Source: Artocarpus heterophyllus
Taxonomy: Eukaryota > Streptophyta > Magnoliopsida > Rosales > Moraceae
Assembly (NCBI GenBank): GCA_025403435.1
Contig: CM046350.1
Span: forward strand, 23,623,661-23,687,660
DNA length: 64,000 nt
Direction of reading: 5' to 3'
The translations under genes were made by a program, and so were the position numbers. The notes beneath the pieces are model-generated. The model was not told where the DNA came from. It was given only the letters and a program-made list of their open reading frames with translations, and did no database searches. Below are positions 1-11,511 of the stretch, piece after piece (position 1 is the first letter of the stretch; each line of letters starts with the position of its first letter).

Positions 1-10
1 TGAAGTAAGA

Positions 11-637
11 TTGGATCGATCTTTGTTACAAATAATCAAAAAAGTGTTGGCTTATGGCAAAGTGATGAAAGACTTATGCATTGTGAAAGGAAAGCAAAAT
101 GTCACAACAATAGCATTTTTGACTGAGCAATTAAGTGCAGTTCTTGACCAAATGACACCAATTAAATACAAAGATCCCCTATGTCCCATAATCATTTGTC
201 ACATAGGAACCCATGAAATCATTCAGGCTTTGTCAGACTTAGGAGCGAGCATTAATCTCATGCCTTATTCAATTTACTTGCAACTAGGACTTGAAGAGAT
301 TAAACCAACATCTATGATGTTGCAATTTGCAAAACGATCCATTAAGAAACCATGAGGGATAGTAGAAAATGTTTTGTTACAGGTTGATAAGTTCTATTAT
401 CCTATGGATTTTCTCATCTATAACACTCAAACGAAGGTGAACATGAAATCAAAAATTCCTATCACCCTCGAAAGACCTTTCTTAGCCATAGCTAATGCTC
501 TCATTAACTATAGAAATTGTCTCATGAAAATCTCTTTTAGAAATATGACTCTTGAAGTGAATATTTTCCATCTTGAAAAGCAATTTCAAAGCAATGATGA
601 GTGTTTTTATACTAAAATCATTGACAAAGCTGCTTAG
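11..637 (+). pseudogene. Aspartic protease region of Athila-like pol
   Basis: One reading frame covers the region, interrupted by a single TGA at 353-355. The active-site motif is DLGAS (canonical D-T/S-G-A), followed by INLMPYSIYLQLGL, a signature of Athila-type proteases. After the stop the same frame continues with VDKFYYPMDFLIY and a GRPFLA-like box (ERPFLAIANA), the C-terminal half of the domain. In an active element this enzyme would cleave the Gag-Pol polyprotein in the particle. The stop fits an arginine codon changed to TGA. The product cannot be functional here. Confidence 0.8.
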
Positions 638-943
638 GAAGAATTTCTAATACGAACCGATATGCTTGAAGAAATCTTCCAAAGTTCTGATCTTGAAAAT
701 CCCAAGCCCGATTCTAATATTCCAAAGCATTCACTAGACAAAGGAACAAAGTTTTGGCAACCATGTTTTGAAAAGTTTTTTCCAGAAGGAGAAAAGCTAA
801 AACCATCCACTAAAGAGATCCTAAAAGTTAAGTTAGCCTAACTTCTAGAAGCACTACAATATGCAGTCCTAAGAGTCGATGATTCTTTTCCTGTCATTAT
901 TTCATCCAAACTCAATGAATCATAAGTATGACGATTAATCAAC

Positions 944-2332
944 ATGTTACATGATCATAGAATTGCATTAGGTTGGACAATTACTAATATCAAGTGTATT
1001 GGACCCTTGATTTGCTCCTATCATATTCAATTAAAAGAAGGTGCTAATCTAAGAAGAGACCCTCAAAGAAGACTGAACCCAACAATGGAAGAAGTTGTGA
1101 AGAATGAAGTGTTGAAATTGTTAAATGCGGGCATCATTTACCCCATTACGGACAATAGATGGGTCAATCCAATTGAAGTTGTACCTAAGAAGTCTGGTGT
1201 AACTAAGACAAATAATGAAAAGGAGATCTTGTTCCTATAAGAGTTGTCACTAGATGGCACATGTTTATTAATTATCGAAAGTTGAATGCTGCCGCTCATA
1301 AAGACCATTTTTCACTCCCATTCATTGATCAAACCTTAGAACGTGTGGCCGGTCATCCTTTCTATTACTTTCTCAATGGATATTCTAGATACTATCAGAT
1401 AGAGATAGCATCAAAAGATCGACAAAAGATCATGTGTACATGTCCTTTTGATATTTATGCATTTCGGTGTATGCCGTTTGGAGTTTGTAATGCCCCAGGA
1501 GCATTTTCAATGACGTGTTTGAAAAGATTATGGAAGTTTTTATGGATGATTTGACTGTCTTTGGTGATTCATTAAATACTTGTCTGCTTAACTTAGAAGC
1601 CGTTTTGAAAAGATATGAAGAAAAATGCCTCGTATTAAATTGAATAAAATGCCATTTTATGGTTTCATCTAGCATAGTTCTTGGACACATTGTCTCTGAA
1701 AGAGGAATTGACATTGGTCCAGCTAAGATTAAAGTTATTTCAAACATGGCCACTTCAAAGACTGTTAGAGATGCTCGATCTTTTCTTGGACATGTTGGAT
1801 TCTACCATAGATTCTTTTAGAATTTTTTAGCCATATTAAGACCATTGTGTAATCTCCTGTTGAAAGATGTAATGTTTGAATGGATGAAAGAATGTGAAAG
1901 CCTATCCAAACAGTGATATCTAAGTTGACCTCTGCACCTATCATGCAATCCCCAAATTGGAGTTTACCATTTGAAATTATGTGTGATGCAAGCAATTATG
2001 TTGCAGGAGCCGTTTTAGGACAACGAAGGGAAGGAAAACCCTTTGTAATGTACTACGCAAGTAGAACTTTGAATAACACTTAAATGAGTTACTCAACCAT
2101 TGAAAAGGAATTATTTGCTATAGTATTTACGCTTGACAAGATTTGCTTATACCTGATCGGTTCACCCATCACTGTTTTCACTAATCATTCAGCCCTTAAA
2201 TATGTCTTTTCTAAAAAGGAAGCTAAGACCTATCTTGTCAAGTGGATTCTTCTTCTACAAGAGTTTGATTTGACTTTTAAGGACAAGAAAGGAGTTGAGA
2301 ATATGGTAGCTGACCATTTATCTTGTTTGTAA
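944..2332 (+). pseudogene. Reverse transcriptase and RNase H region of Athila-like pol
   Basis: The reverse transcriptase fingers and palm are readable in several frames: RRLNPTMEEVVKNEVLKLL, NYRKLNAAAHKDHFSLPFIDQ, then a polymerase box that reads FLNGYSRY where FLDGYSGY is usual, so a catalytic aspartate is replaced. The FMDD box lies at 1539-1550 in another frame. RNase H follows with SYSTIEKELFAIVF and NHSALKYVFSKKEAK (2084-2332). Frameshifts near 1240 and 1530 and several stops break the frame. In an intact element this part copies RNA into DNA. Confidence 0.85.
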
Positions 2333-2479
2333 TTCAATGATTATGTCGATGGCCTACCAATTCATGATGAATTTTCTGATGAACATTTGTTCTCTGTTAC
2401 AAAGTTACCTTGGTATACACACATTGTCAATTACTTGGTAATCGTAGAAATTCCATCTGCTTAGAATTTGCAAGACAAA

Positions 2480-3678
2480 AGAAAGTTTTTGGTTGAGGTG
2501 CGTAACTTTTATCAGGTTCAAATGCTATCATGATCAAATCATGAGACATTGCATTCCTGAAGATGAAGTGTTTAGTGTCTTAAAATTCTATCATCTAATG
2601 CATGTGGTGGTCATATTTCTACAAAGAAGACTACTGTAAAGATACTCTAGTGTGGTCTTTATTGGCCTACTTTGTTCAAAGACACCTGTCACTACTGTCG
2701 TTCATATTAAAATAGTCACAAGTTAGGTACTTTGTCCCATCGCCATATGATCCCTCTAAACCCAATTATCGCTATAGAAATATTTGATTGCTAGGGAATA
2801 GACTTTATGGGACCTTTTTCAACCATCTTTTGGGTGCCTATATATCCTCATCGTTGTGGAGTATGTTTCAAAATGGGTTGAAGTCATAATATGCCATACC
2901 AATGATAACACAACTGTTATAAAGTTCTTGAAAGAAAAAGTGTTATCTAGGTATGGTACACCACGCGCTATAATAGGGATCAAGGCACACATTTTTAGAA
3001 CCATTCTTTTGAAGCTTTAATGCTAAAGTACGGTGTAATTCATAAAGTTTCGATAGCCTATCATCCACAGACAAGTGAACAAGCTGAGTTAGCGAATAGA
3101 GAGATCAAACAAATTTTTTAAAAAAATGGTGAATCTAGATCAAAAAATTTGGTCTTCACTCTTCAAGACGCACTCTGGGCAAATTGTATAGCTTACAAAG
3201 CTCCCTTAGAAATGTCTCCCTATAGACTCGTCTTTAGAAAAGCCTGTCATTTACTTGTAGAACTTGACATAAAACTTATTGGGCTATTAAAGCTTTCAAC
3301 TTCGATCTTAGTGCTATAGGTATTGAACAGAAACTTCAACTCTCTGAACTTGAGGAATTAAGGAATGATGCTTATGACAATGCATGGATTTACAAAGCAA
3401 AAATGAAAGTATTTTATGAGAAGCAAATCCTAAGGGAAAATTTTGAGCCAAATCAATGGGTTCATCTTTATGAAACCCATCTTTACCTTCATCCTGGCAA
3501 GTTGAAATCATGATGGACTGGTCCATATATTGTGAAACAGTTTTTCCCAAATGGTGTAGTAGAAATCAAAGATCCATCCGATGGATGAATACTTAGAGCA
3601 AATGTCCAAAGATTGAAAATCTACATAGAACAAACAACTGAGCCTGAAGAAGTCACTCTTGTGGCTCCAGCTTACTAA
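2480..3678 (+). pseudogene. Integrase region of Athila-like pol
   Basis: Fragments of the zinc-binding N-terminus are readable in shifting frames (ACGGHISTKKT around 2600, CHYCRSY around 2690), then GIDFMGPF near 2800 with the first catalytic aspartate, and a C-terminal part with ALWAYRT-like and KAFNFDL-like remnants up to the stop near 3678. No single frame is open for more than about 80 codons. The region is recognisable by order and motifs but dead. No chromodomain is visible, as expected for Athila. Confidence 0.7.
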
Positions 3679-5200
3679 TCCTGGTAGTTTCTTTCACTTT
3701 CACTTGTACATAAATATTTTTGTGCTTTGTTTTCTAGATTATATGTTTCAAAATTTGAAATTAAAAGTGAAAAATAATTCCTTTAAAATGGCAAAGATTA
3801 AGGAGGATATGGTCATTTGTGATTAGCAAGTACTTTGTATTTGCGGCCTTTTGAAACGCATTTTGAATAATTTAAAGGTATAAGTGATTTAAATTTTGAA
3901 AACAACAAAAATAATAAAGTCTTAGGAATTTGACTTTAAAAGACCTAGTTTGTTATATATTGTTGTGTTTATTTTAGTTTGTTTTAGTTTGGTTTGTTAA
4001 GTTTGTTACAGATCATCTCTACAACTGTGCTGAATTAGGTAATATTTCTTCTACTTTCACTATCTTTTTATACATTGGGGACAATGTACAATTTGGGTTT
4101 GAGGGAGAGGTTTGTGCATTAATGCTATGCGAAATTGTGCCATATTTTTTCTATTTTTCCCCAAATTTTTTTTATTTTTTTCTCCAAATTTTTTGTTTTC
4201 GCGTGTCATTTTGTTAGTTTTTGTTAGTTGTGTAAGACATTAAAAAGAAATCTAAAAATATGTTTTGTAAATTAGTTTCTTTGTAATTAATGTGTTATTA
4301 TTTTGTTTTGATTTATGAATTTCATACTAACGTGATATCATTTTTCTATTCTTTTAATTGTTTAACTTTATAGACTCTCAAAACATCATTTTTATTTAAC
4401 ATTTTTATGTTTCTATTTCTCAAGGTGTTTGTAAGCCATTCTTTTCACACATGCATGCTAATGCTTAATTATGGTGGTAAGTCAAGGCTATGAATATTGA
4501 AGTTATGCTATTTTGTGTAAATGGATAATTAAGGGCATTAATATTTTCAAAATTAATTAATTAATTAATTTAAATGATAAATCAAAGTTAAATAAAAAAT
4601 ATAAAAATATAGATAAAAAGAAGAAAACAAATAAAAAGAGAGTGTAAATAAATAAACTATTTAAAGTGTGTAAATTAATAAAATAAAGTTGAATAAGTTT
4701 GGTTTTGTAGCCTCTTTAACTTAAGTAAGTAAGTTCTGAGGGATGTTTCAATACCTAGTATCTTAGGTCAACTGGTCTGGTAGTTACTGGCCCAAAACTC
4801 ACTAAGTGGGTTATGTAGAAAGCTTAAGGGAGCCGAACATTATACTATCAACAGTTATTATAAAACTTATCTCTATTTTATATTTCTGCTATGTAATTGT
4901 TCTAATCAATAATTTGAAATGTTATTGCCTACAGGAGTGATTTAATGCAAGATATCATAACAATTTTATTCTTAGTTTTTGATGAAAGTTCATAATCAGT
5001 CATTATCACTTAGTTCACTTAGTCTGACTTGCATACATTTTGTTAAATAGCATTAAATTGTTTGAATAATGTTTTGTTAGTTTATCTAGTTAGTTATCAA
5101 ATTATAGTTAAATGGCTTGCATTGTGTGAATATTTTGTAAATCATTTCAAAATTCTATCACTTTAATTGCTAGGGACTAGGAATAAGCTGGTTGAGGGTA
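3679..5200 (+). other. Non-coding spacer of Athila-like element with polypurine tract
   Basis: About 1.5 kb without coding potential separates integrase from the LTR, where Athila elements sometimes carry an env-like frame; none is visible here. Around 4071-4110 lies a 'cattggggacaatg' plus 'gggtttgagggagagg' block, a conserved motif of plant gypsy 3' regions. The polypurine tract that primes plus-strand synthesis is most likely 5184-5200 (ends in gctggttgagggta), directly before the TGATGAGCAC start of the LTR. Confidence 0.6.
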
Positions 5201-7318
5201 TGATGAGCACGTAAAAATGTACATTTTCTAAAGCTAAAATCATTTGTTTTGCATTATTATTTGTCGATAAACTCTTTAATTAATAGCGTTTTCATATTTG
5301 ACAATGTTTTTGCGTCTTAGTATAAAAATATGTTTATTTTATGTTTTTTTAATGTGTTTTTATGCTTACTAATATTTTTGATAATTTTTAGAATCAATTT
5401 TGTATGTAAAATATTAGTTTAGTTTGAAATTACTTGAAACCGTAAAAATAATTATTGGTAATTTTATTCTGAGCCTTGATGTGTTTTATAGTATGTTTTA
5501 AGTTTGTAAATATGTCTTATAATTTTTTAGTAATTTCTAAAAATATTTTCGAGTCTTAAAAATTATATTATGTCAAGCATAAAAAGCTAAAATTTTAGAA
5601 GTTTGAAATTATTTTTTTGTGTTTTAATATAAAGTAAATATTTTGAAAATTATTGCGAATAGTATGCTTGTAAAATAATTAATTTTCTTTCTATTTTGTA
5701 TCTCTAGATTTGAAATCTAATGGAAAAACAAAGCAAAACGGTACCAAAACATGCAAAATCAAACAACAAATGCTCAAGAAATCAATAAAAATTGGAATTT
5801 ATAAAAGCTAGGACATGTGGCTTCTTTTCAGCCGTTGGATCACGTTGCTAGAGCTCTTAAACTATCAGATCTGGGATGCATGCTAGCATCACATTTAGCC
5901 GCCAGACAACATGGGGATTGCACACATGGAGAAATCTGGGATGCTGTCCAATCCACTACAGTATGCACACATAAAGCTTGTTTCTTATCTGTCAGATTTG
6001 TTTACCAAGACTGATCCAACTCGCGAATCTGACCCCATTAGCCCCACATGGTCCCACCTTCTGTGTTCCGTGGCTTTCGGATTGAGCGATTGGAGGGCCT
6101 AGATCACACCGTTTTAAAGCCTCCAACTATAGTGAAGCACTAAATAACAAACCAATATTTGCGTACTAATGAAGGGCCATTAGCGTGGAAAAAGAGAGAA
6201 AAATCAATAAAAAAAGCTACAAATGACAAAATTGAAGCCGAATTTTCAACAAAGACAATAAAAAATTATAAAAGATGTTGTAACAGTAATTTTTGTAAGT
6301 CTATAAATACCGAGGCCTTTGCCTCGGCTGAGCACCCCATTTCCTTGTTTGTTTTCCTACTGAGCCTTAAGCTCAGGATTCTCCTCTTTTAGGAGGAGAT
6401 GCTACTAGAGCACTCCCCCGACCCTATTAAAACTAATAAAATAATTCTCAATTACTGTAGAAAGTCTAGCAAGGCAAAGAGATGATCTTTTATGTATAGT
6501 ACTTTGGTATGATTTTTAACTTTATATTTGTTTTATAATGTTAATATTTTTTATCGAATAAATTATATTTTCAAATTTTTAGTAATTATTGTTAGTATTG
6601 TTATGCTGCCTGATTTTGCATAAATTTAGTCATGCATTGTTTATGTAATTTAATTTTGTTGAAAAATTAATATTAATAATTATTAAATAATGCTTAACTT
6701 TATAGAATGTCTTTTACTATAATATGACTTGTTATATTATCGATTTTAAATATTTCATGAGACTAGGTGCTGTTGGAATTAATGTAAAAATTTATTCCAT
6801 TTAAATATAATAATTTTGATTTGTTATTATCTTTTCTATCTCAAAATTATGTTAATTATAATTATAATGGTAGCAATTATAATTTTCATAGTTAGTGTGT
6901 CAAATCATTAGTGAGAGATAATTATTTTGCTACTTTTTATAGGAAAACCCTTATTGTATTATAGCTTACTATATTGTCACTCTAGGTTAACTTATAAAAT
7001 TAGTAAATACACTTGCAATTAATAGAAAAAGATATAATCAATCAAATGCTTTAGATAATTTATTTAGAGTCAAAATTTCCTATCAGTTACTAAATATACA
7101 AGGGATTCTTAAAGTTTTACTGTTTTAATTTTATGTTTTAAAATCTTATTTAAAATTGTTTAAAAATTATTGATTTCTTTAAAATCTTGTTAAAATCACC
7201 CTTGCCTTTTCAGTCATTAAATTGTCAATCTTTCAAATTCTCACCTTTTTGTGAATACGACAACCCTTTCTATACTATGAACATCCGCATTTAAATAAAC
7301 ATTTTAGGTGATACATCA
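5201..7318 (+). repeat. 3' LTR of Athila-like element (about 2.1 kb)
   Basis: The LTR starts TGATGAGC directly after a purine tract and ends ...GATACATCA. The 3' end is supported because a second copy of its last ~600 bp occurs at 24712-25319 and both copies diverge at the same point. It contains a TATA box at 6301-6308, a poly(A) signal-like AATAAA at 6434-6439 and a long AT-rich U5. The other LTR is outside the window, so length and boundary cannot be confirmed by pairing. Confidence 0.7.
6301..6327 (+). promoter_or_regulatory. LTR TATA box followed by a GC hairpin
   Basis: CTATAAAT (6301-6308) is followed at once by a perfect 7-bp stem CCGAGGC / GCCTCGG with a four-base CTTT loop (6310-6327). 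This is the likely U3/R promoter of the Athila-like LTR; the hairpin would lie at or just before the RNA start. Confidence 0.6.
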
Positions 7319-9766
7319 ACGACGACACAATTATATTAGCAACGGTAGTCATTGCAAAAACATTGCTGCAAATGTGTTGTCCACAGCTTCGTTGGCTGAC
7401 GTGGCTTTCATTAAAAAACTATCGTCGCAAATTTTTACTCATATATTGATATGGCTTAATTTTTTGCGATGACATTTTTCAAAATGTTGTCGCTAATGGT
7501 TTTGTTTTTTCACTTCTTTGCGACGACTTTATTATATTTATTTCTACTATTTTTTGTATTTAATTGTTATTTTGTTATTTTATTAATATATTTTGTTTCA
7601 TTGTATTTAAATTCAAAATTAAATAGAACTAATCAAATTATATTAATAAAAATAAATTAATATTAAAAAAAGAAAATGATAACAAAGTGTTTTATTAATA
7701 AAATGAAAATCAAACATAATGTGTAAAATATTAAACAGTATAAATAAATAAAAACAAAATACAATCTAGTCTCCTAAATTTGCAGTATCACTGACATCAT
7801 CATCATTGTCATTAGAAGTGTCTAGAGGAGGCAGAGGACCTGGAAGGACATAAGGTTGGGGACAAGTCAGGGGTGAGAATTGGACATTAGGGTGCAACTG
7901 GGCTAGGAACTCCATCATCTTCTTCTAGTTCTCATATATTTGGAGGTTTTGCTTGTACGATCTTTGCAAGTATTCTTCTACCTATGGGTCAACACATGCC
8001 AAAGATGTTTCCTTCAATTAGGAGCTAGAGGATGAAATAATAATTATAATATTTTTTCATTCTAATTACTTGTCAATTAAATTAATAAATTATTTTTTAT
8101 TTTATATTCGTTAATTAATTTTATTAGAAATTTATTTCTTTTCTATTCATATATTCGTTAATTAGATTTATTTTTTAAAGCAATTCTAAAATAATATTTT
8201 TTTATTTTTATTATATTACTATTTCAATTTTTTTAAATCAAATAATATCGTTTATTGGTTTAGTAACTAATTTATGTCCCTTTTAATTTGTGAAATCATA
8301 TAATATCTTTCATTTTTAAATTAATTAAATTATTAACTTTAAATTTTAAATTCTCCTATCCATATTTTAATCTTCTTAAATTATATGACATCTTTTAATT
8401 CATTAAATTATTTCTTTTAATAACTTCAATATTTTACCTATTTCTTATTTCAACTTTTTAAATTACTATCATGCATTATATTAACAAAATTCCCAACATA
8501 AAAAATAACGTAGACATAACTCAATTCACTCAAAAAAAAAAAGGAAAAAAAATTAAGCATAACTTAAACATAATAAAAATATAACAAAACATTTGACAAA
8601 AAAATTCATTAACAAGATCTCAACAAAATTCCCAGCATAAAACATGTCATCAAAATCACTTAAATCAATTAACATAATCAACAAAATCACAAATCAAAAT
8701 CATAAGCATTGTAACAACATAATCACAATCATACCATCATATATCAATAAAATCACAATCCAAATTTTTCAACATAACACAACCACATTACACAAATTTC
8801 TCAATATTTTTCAAAAATTAAAAAAAAAATCAACACTTACACAATTTAATATCCACTAAACCAGGGGTTGGAAATTCAAGGAATGGCAACAAAACAATGG
8901 TGGCGACGAGCAGTAGAGACCACAACAATGGCGACAGGCAGTGACAACCATGACGGCAGCGGAGGCGGTGGTAGTGGGAAGAAAATCTGGGGAAAGTTTA
9001 GTTCTTTTTTTTTTTAACAATTTTGAGGGTTTTTTTGGGATTTTTATTGAAGGTTTTAAGGAATCTTAACTGTCTATAAATAATGGTTTTTTCAAAAGAT
9101 TTAGGAGGGATAAATCTCAGAGGAGAAGTGAGAATCAGAGAAGAGGAGAGATGAAGTCGAGAAAAATGGCGAAGGAGGTTTTGCAATCACAAGAAACCTA
9201 AAATGTCGTCGCAAATACAAATCAAAACAATGCCATTTAGATTTAGTTGGCCAAAAATTGAAGATGGTTCTAGAACCACCTTTTGAGAAGAAATTATTAA
9301 AAGTCATCGTAAATAGTTTTTAGATGCCGCCAAACTCACCGACAAATTTTTTGTCAAAATATTAAAAATTCAACAATTTGCGATAACAAATACTCTTGGA
9401 ATAAATATCTCTGACTCATCGGTGCCAGTTGTACTGCACTAGTATTTGCAATGACATGTCATCACAAATACGTACAAATTGGAGTCTAAAATACTCCCGT
9501 CGGATTACTTTTTAGCGCCATTAGGTATTTGCGATGACGTCGCCACAAATGTTGAAGAACATTTTCTAAATTATTTTCGACGATATGTCATTGCTAATAT
9601 CTTATTATATGCAATGACATGTCGTCGCAATTAATTTTTAAGAAGACATGTACGAGATAATTAAATTTGAGGTATTAGTGACAACTTATCATCGCAAATA
9701 CTTGATTATTAGTGATGAAAAACGTTGCTAAGAGTGTCGTCGCTAAAAGCCATGTTTGTAGTAGTA
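7319..9766 (-). mobile_element. Decayed CACTA (En/Spm-type) DNA transposon
   Basis: The right end reads TTTGTAGTAGTA on the plus strand, whose complement TACTACTACAAACATGGC differs by one base from the usual CACTACTACAAA end. Both ends carry many copies of the subterminal motif GCGACGAC / GTCGTCGC (7319-7530 and 9197-9766), the sub-terminal repeats bound by TNPA-like proteins in this superfamily. The left end begins directly with the aligned subterminal block (ACGACGACAC ... TTAGCAACG) and lacks about 24 terminal bases; the cut coincides with the end of the Athila-like LTR. The interior holds only a transposase tail remnant. Confidence 0.7.
7766..8035 (-). pseudogene. C-terminal remnant of CACTA-associated transposase protein
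   Basis: Translating the minus strand gives, before a TAG at 7766-7768, a proline-rich acidic tail: VEEYLQRSYKQNLQIYEN, a stop, KKMMEFLAQLHPNVQFSPL, then PPLDTSNDNDDDVSDTANLG. This acidic DDD tail resembles, to my recollection, C-termini of plant Ptta/En/Spm transposase proteins. Two in-frame TAGs interrupt it and no upstream catalytic part survives. Family membership is supported mostly by its position inside CACTA ends. Confidence 0.5.
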
Positions 9767-11447
9767 GAAACCCTAACCTATTAAGGGTATTATTGTCTAT
9801 TTACTCTCAATTTGTTTCTGCAACATTGTAAAAATTGTAAAAGTTTTTGGTGTTGTGGCATGTATGGGTCCACTTGGGTTTTACTTGCCATCCCTATCAA
9901 ACACTTCCACATGCTAGATCACACGTGTGCTTCAAAGTCCATAGCTTCGAAGCAGGCCCAAGATGTAGACAAACCGTGAAATAGGAAATCACATGCCTGG
10001 TATGTACAAAGAAAAAAAAGGGAAAGAATGGAGGAAGAAGCGGCAGGGAGGAGACGACAACAAAAGAAGAACTAAAGATCTATTGATTCATGGCTGGTTC
10101 CATTTGTTTACGGCTTTAAACTTGATATTTATTTCTAATTTTCTCGTACTGAGGTTAAGACTGAAACCCTATCTTGATAAAGTAGTTTTCTTTTAACGAA
10201 TTAATTCCAGTCTCGTGGTCTTAAGTTTTTAATTTTTATTTTTTGTCTTGATTTGTGTGCAAGTTTAACAAGAGAAACAATGACGGGTTATGTAATTACA
10301 TTTAGCCACAAGTTATAGAGATAAGACAGAAAAATTTCTCTAAGAAGTTTTGAGCGACGAAATTTTGACTTGTAAAGACTAGTTTTTGTCAATATATAAT
10401 TGTCATTTTTTGTGTTATTCATCACAATTTAGTATTATAGTAGATGTTATGAGACGAATAAAACTATTGCATAATAAAAAGTAAAATTATAATTACTTAT
10501 GAGTACCCATCAACGAAGTCAGAATATGTAAAGAAAATAAGTCAAATGGGCTTTTTGCTAACATTATTATGTATTGAACATTTTCGACTACAAGCACCTC
10601 TTCCTGTCTTATGATTTAACAATAAACTTGACGCTTAGACATATGAATTTGACAATGAAGTTCATCCTCTTGAGAACTATGTCGCATAAAAACCCCAGGC
10701 ATTGCAGGAAACGAAAAGGAACAAAGTAAAAAGACAAATCGTAAGGCACAAGAAAATAGTCAAAATAGCGTGACATTGAAAGCGGCAAAACGTAGTCCAA
10801 ACAATAGTTAGAACAAAGTTGATTTAAAATTTATATTTTGTGCACAAAAACACTATAATAAAATTATTTAATTTTAACTATAATTTTGTGATTTGAACAA
10901 TGTTTCGAAATGTCATTTTTATTTAAGGTTCATAAAAAGGATGGGCACTTCAAATTAATCGTCCATGAATCTTTATTTTCAAACCCCAATCATGTCAATC
11001 CGCAACCAGATTACATAATATAGAGAGAGAAAGAGACAAAGTGTGAGGGAGATGATTAAGCTGTTCTTAGAAAATCAAAAAGTCCAACATATAGCTTGAC
11101 TTGCATCAAATTTTTATTTAGTATTGAGATATACATATCCTGCTTTCTTGTCAGGAAAACGATGGCTGTACAATCATTTTATTCATATGAGTTATCAGAT
11201 AATCAAATATAATTAATATAAAGAAGAAAAATACTGCTGATTCGTAAAGCATCTTTTCGATCATTTATATCCGATTCAGAGGTACACCCACATTTTGTTA
11301 GAGAAAATTCATCAAGTCAACTAACATAAAAGTGTTTGTGACCTCTCAACAAAAGTCTAAGAAAACCACCTTTTCTTTTATTTGTTTCCCAGCTAATTTC
11401 TTCTTAACGCCTTTTAGAGACGATTAATTTAAAAGCAAACCACATGA
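9767..11447. other. Intergenic DNA, nothing recognised
   Basis: AT-rich DNA between the CACTA end and the ZIP gene. The longest open frames are about 65 codons, with no domain or splice pattern that I recognise. A short GAGAGAGAAAGAGA run lies near 11022-11036. It would hold the 3' flank of the ZIP gene. Confidence 0.5.
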
Positions 11448-11453
11448 TTTTAT
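11448..11453 (-). terminator. Poly(A) signal of the ZIP gene
   Basis: The complement reads AATAAA, about 60 bases downstream of the TGA of the ZIP gene. It is the nearest canonical signal; plant poly(A) signals are loose, so the cleavage site is inferred. Confidence 0.5.
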
Positions 11454-11511
11454 TACATATGAACTACTTGTATATTACACAATAATAATCAGCTTAATTA
11501 TGATCATGTGA

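Larger units (their letters stand above)
1..7318 (+). mobile_element. Athila-like Ty3/gypsy retrotransposon, 3' portion, decayed
   Basis: The order protease, reverse transcriptase, RNase H, integrase, long non-coding spacer, polypurine tract and LTR is visible on the plus strand. The 5' LTR and gag lie outside the window. The protease motif (DLGAS followed by LMPYSIY) and the long spacer between integrase and LTR are typical of the plant Athila lineage. Many stop codons and frameshifts interrupt the coding part, so the copy is dead. The LTR end abuts a CACTA element (7319-9766) whose outer end is missing, so this element probably inserted into it. The lineage call is inferred from motifs, not from a search. 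Confidence 0.8.

Noticed and set aside
9993..10196. 67-codon plus-strand frame
   Set aside because: No domain, no splice context, short; expected by chance.
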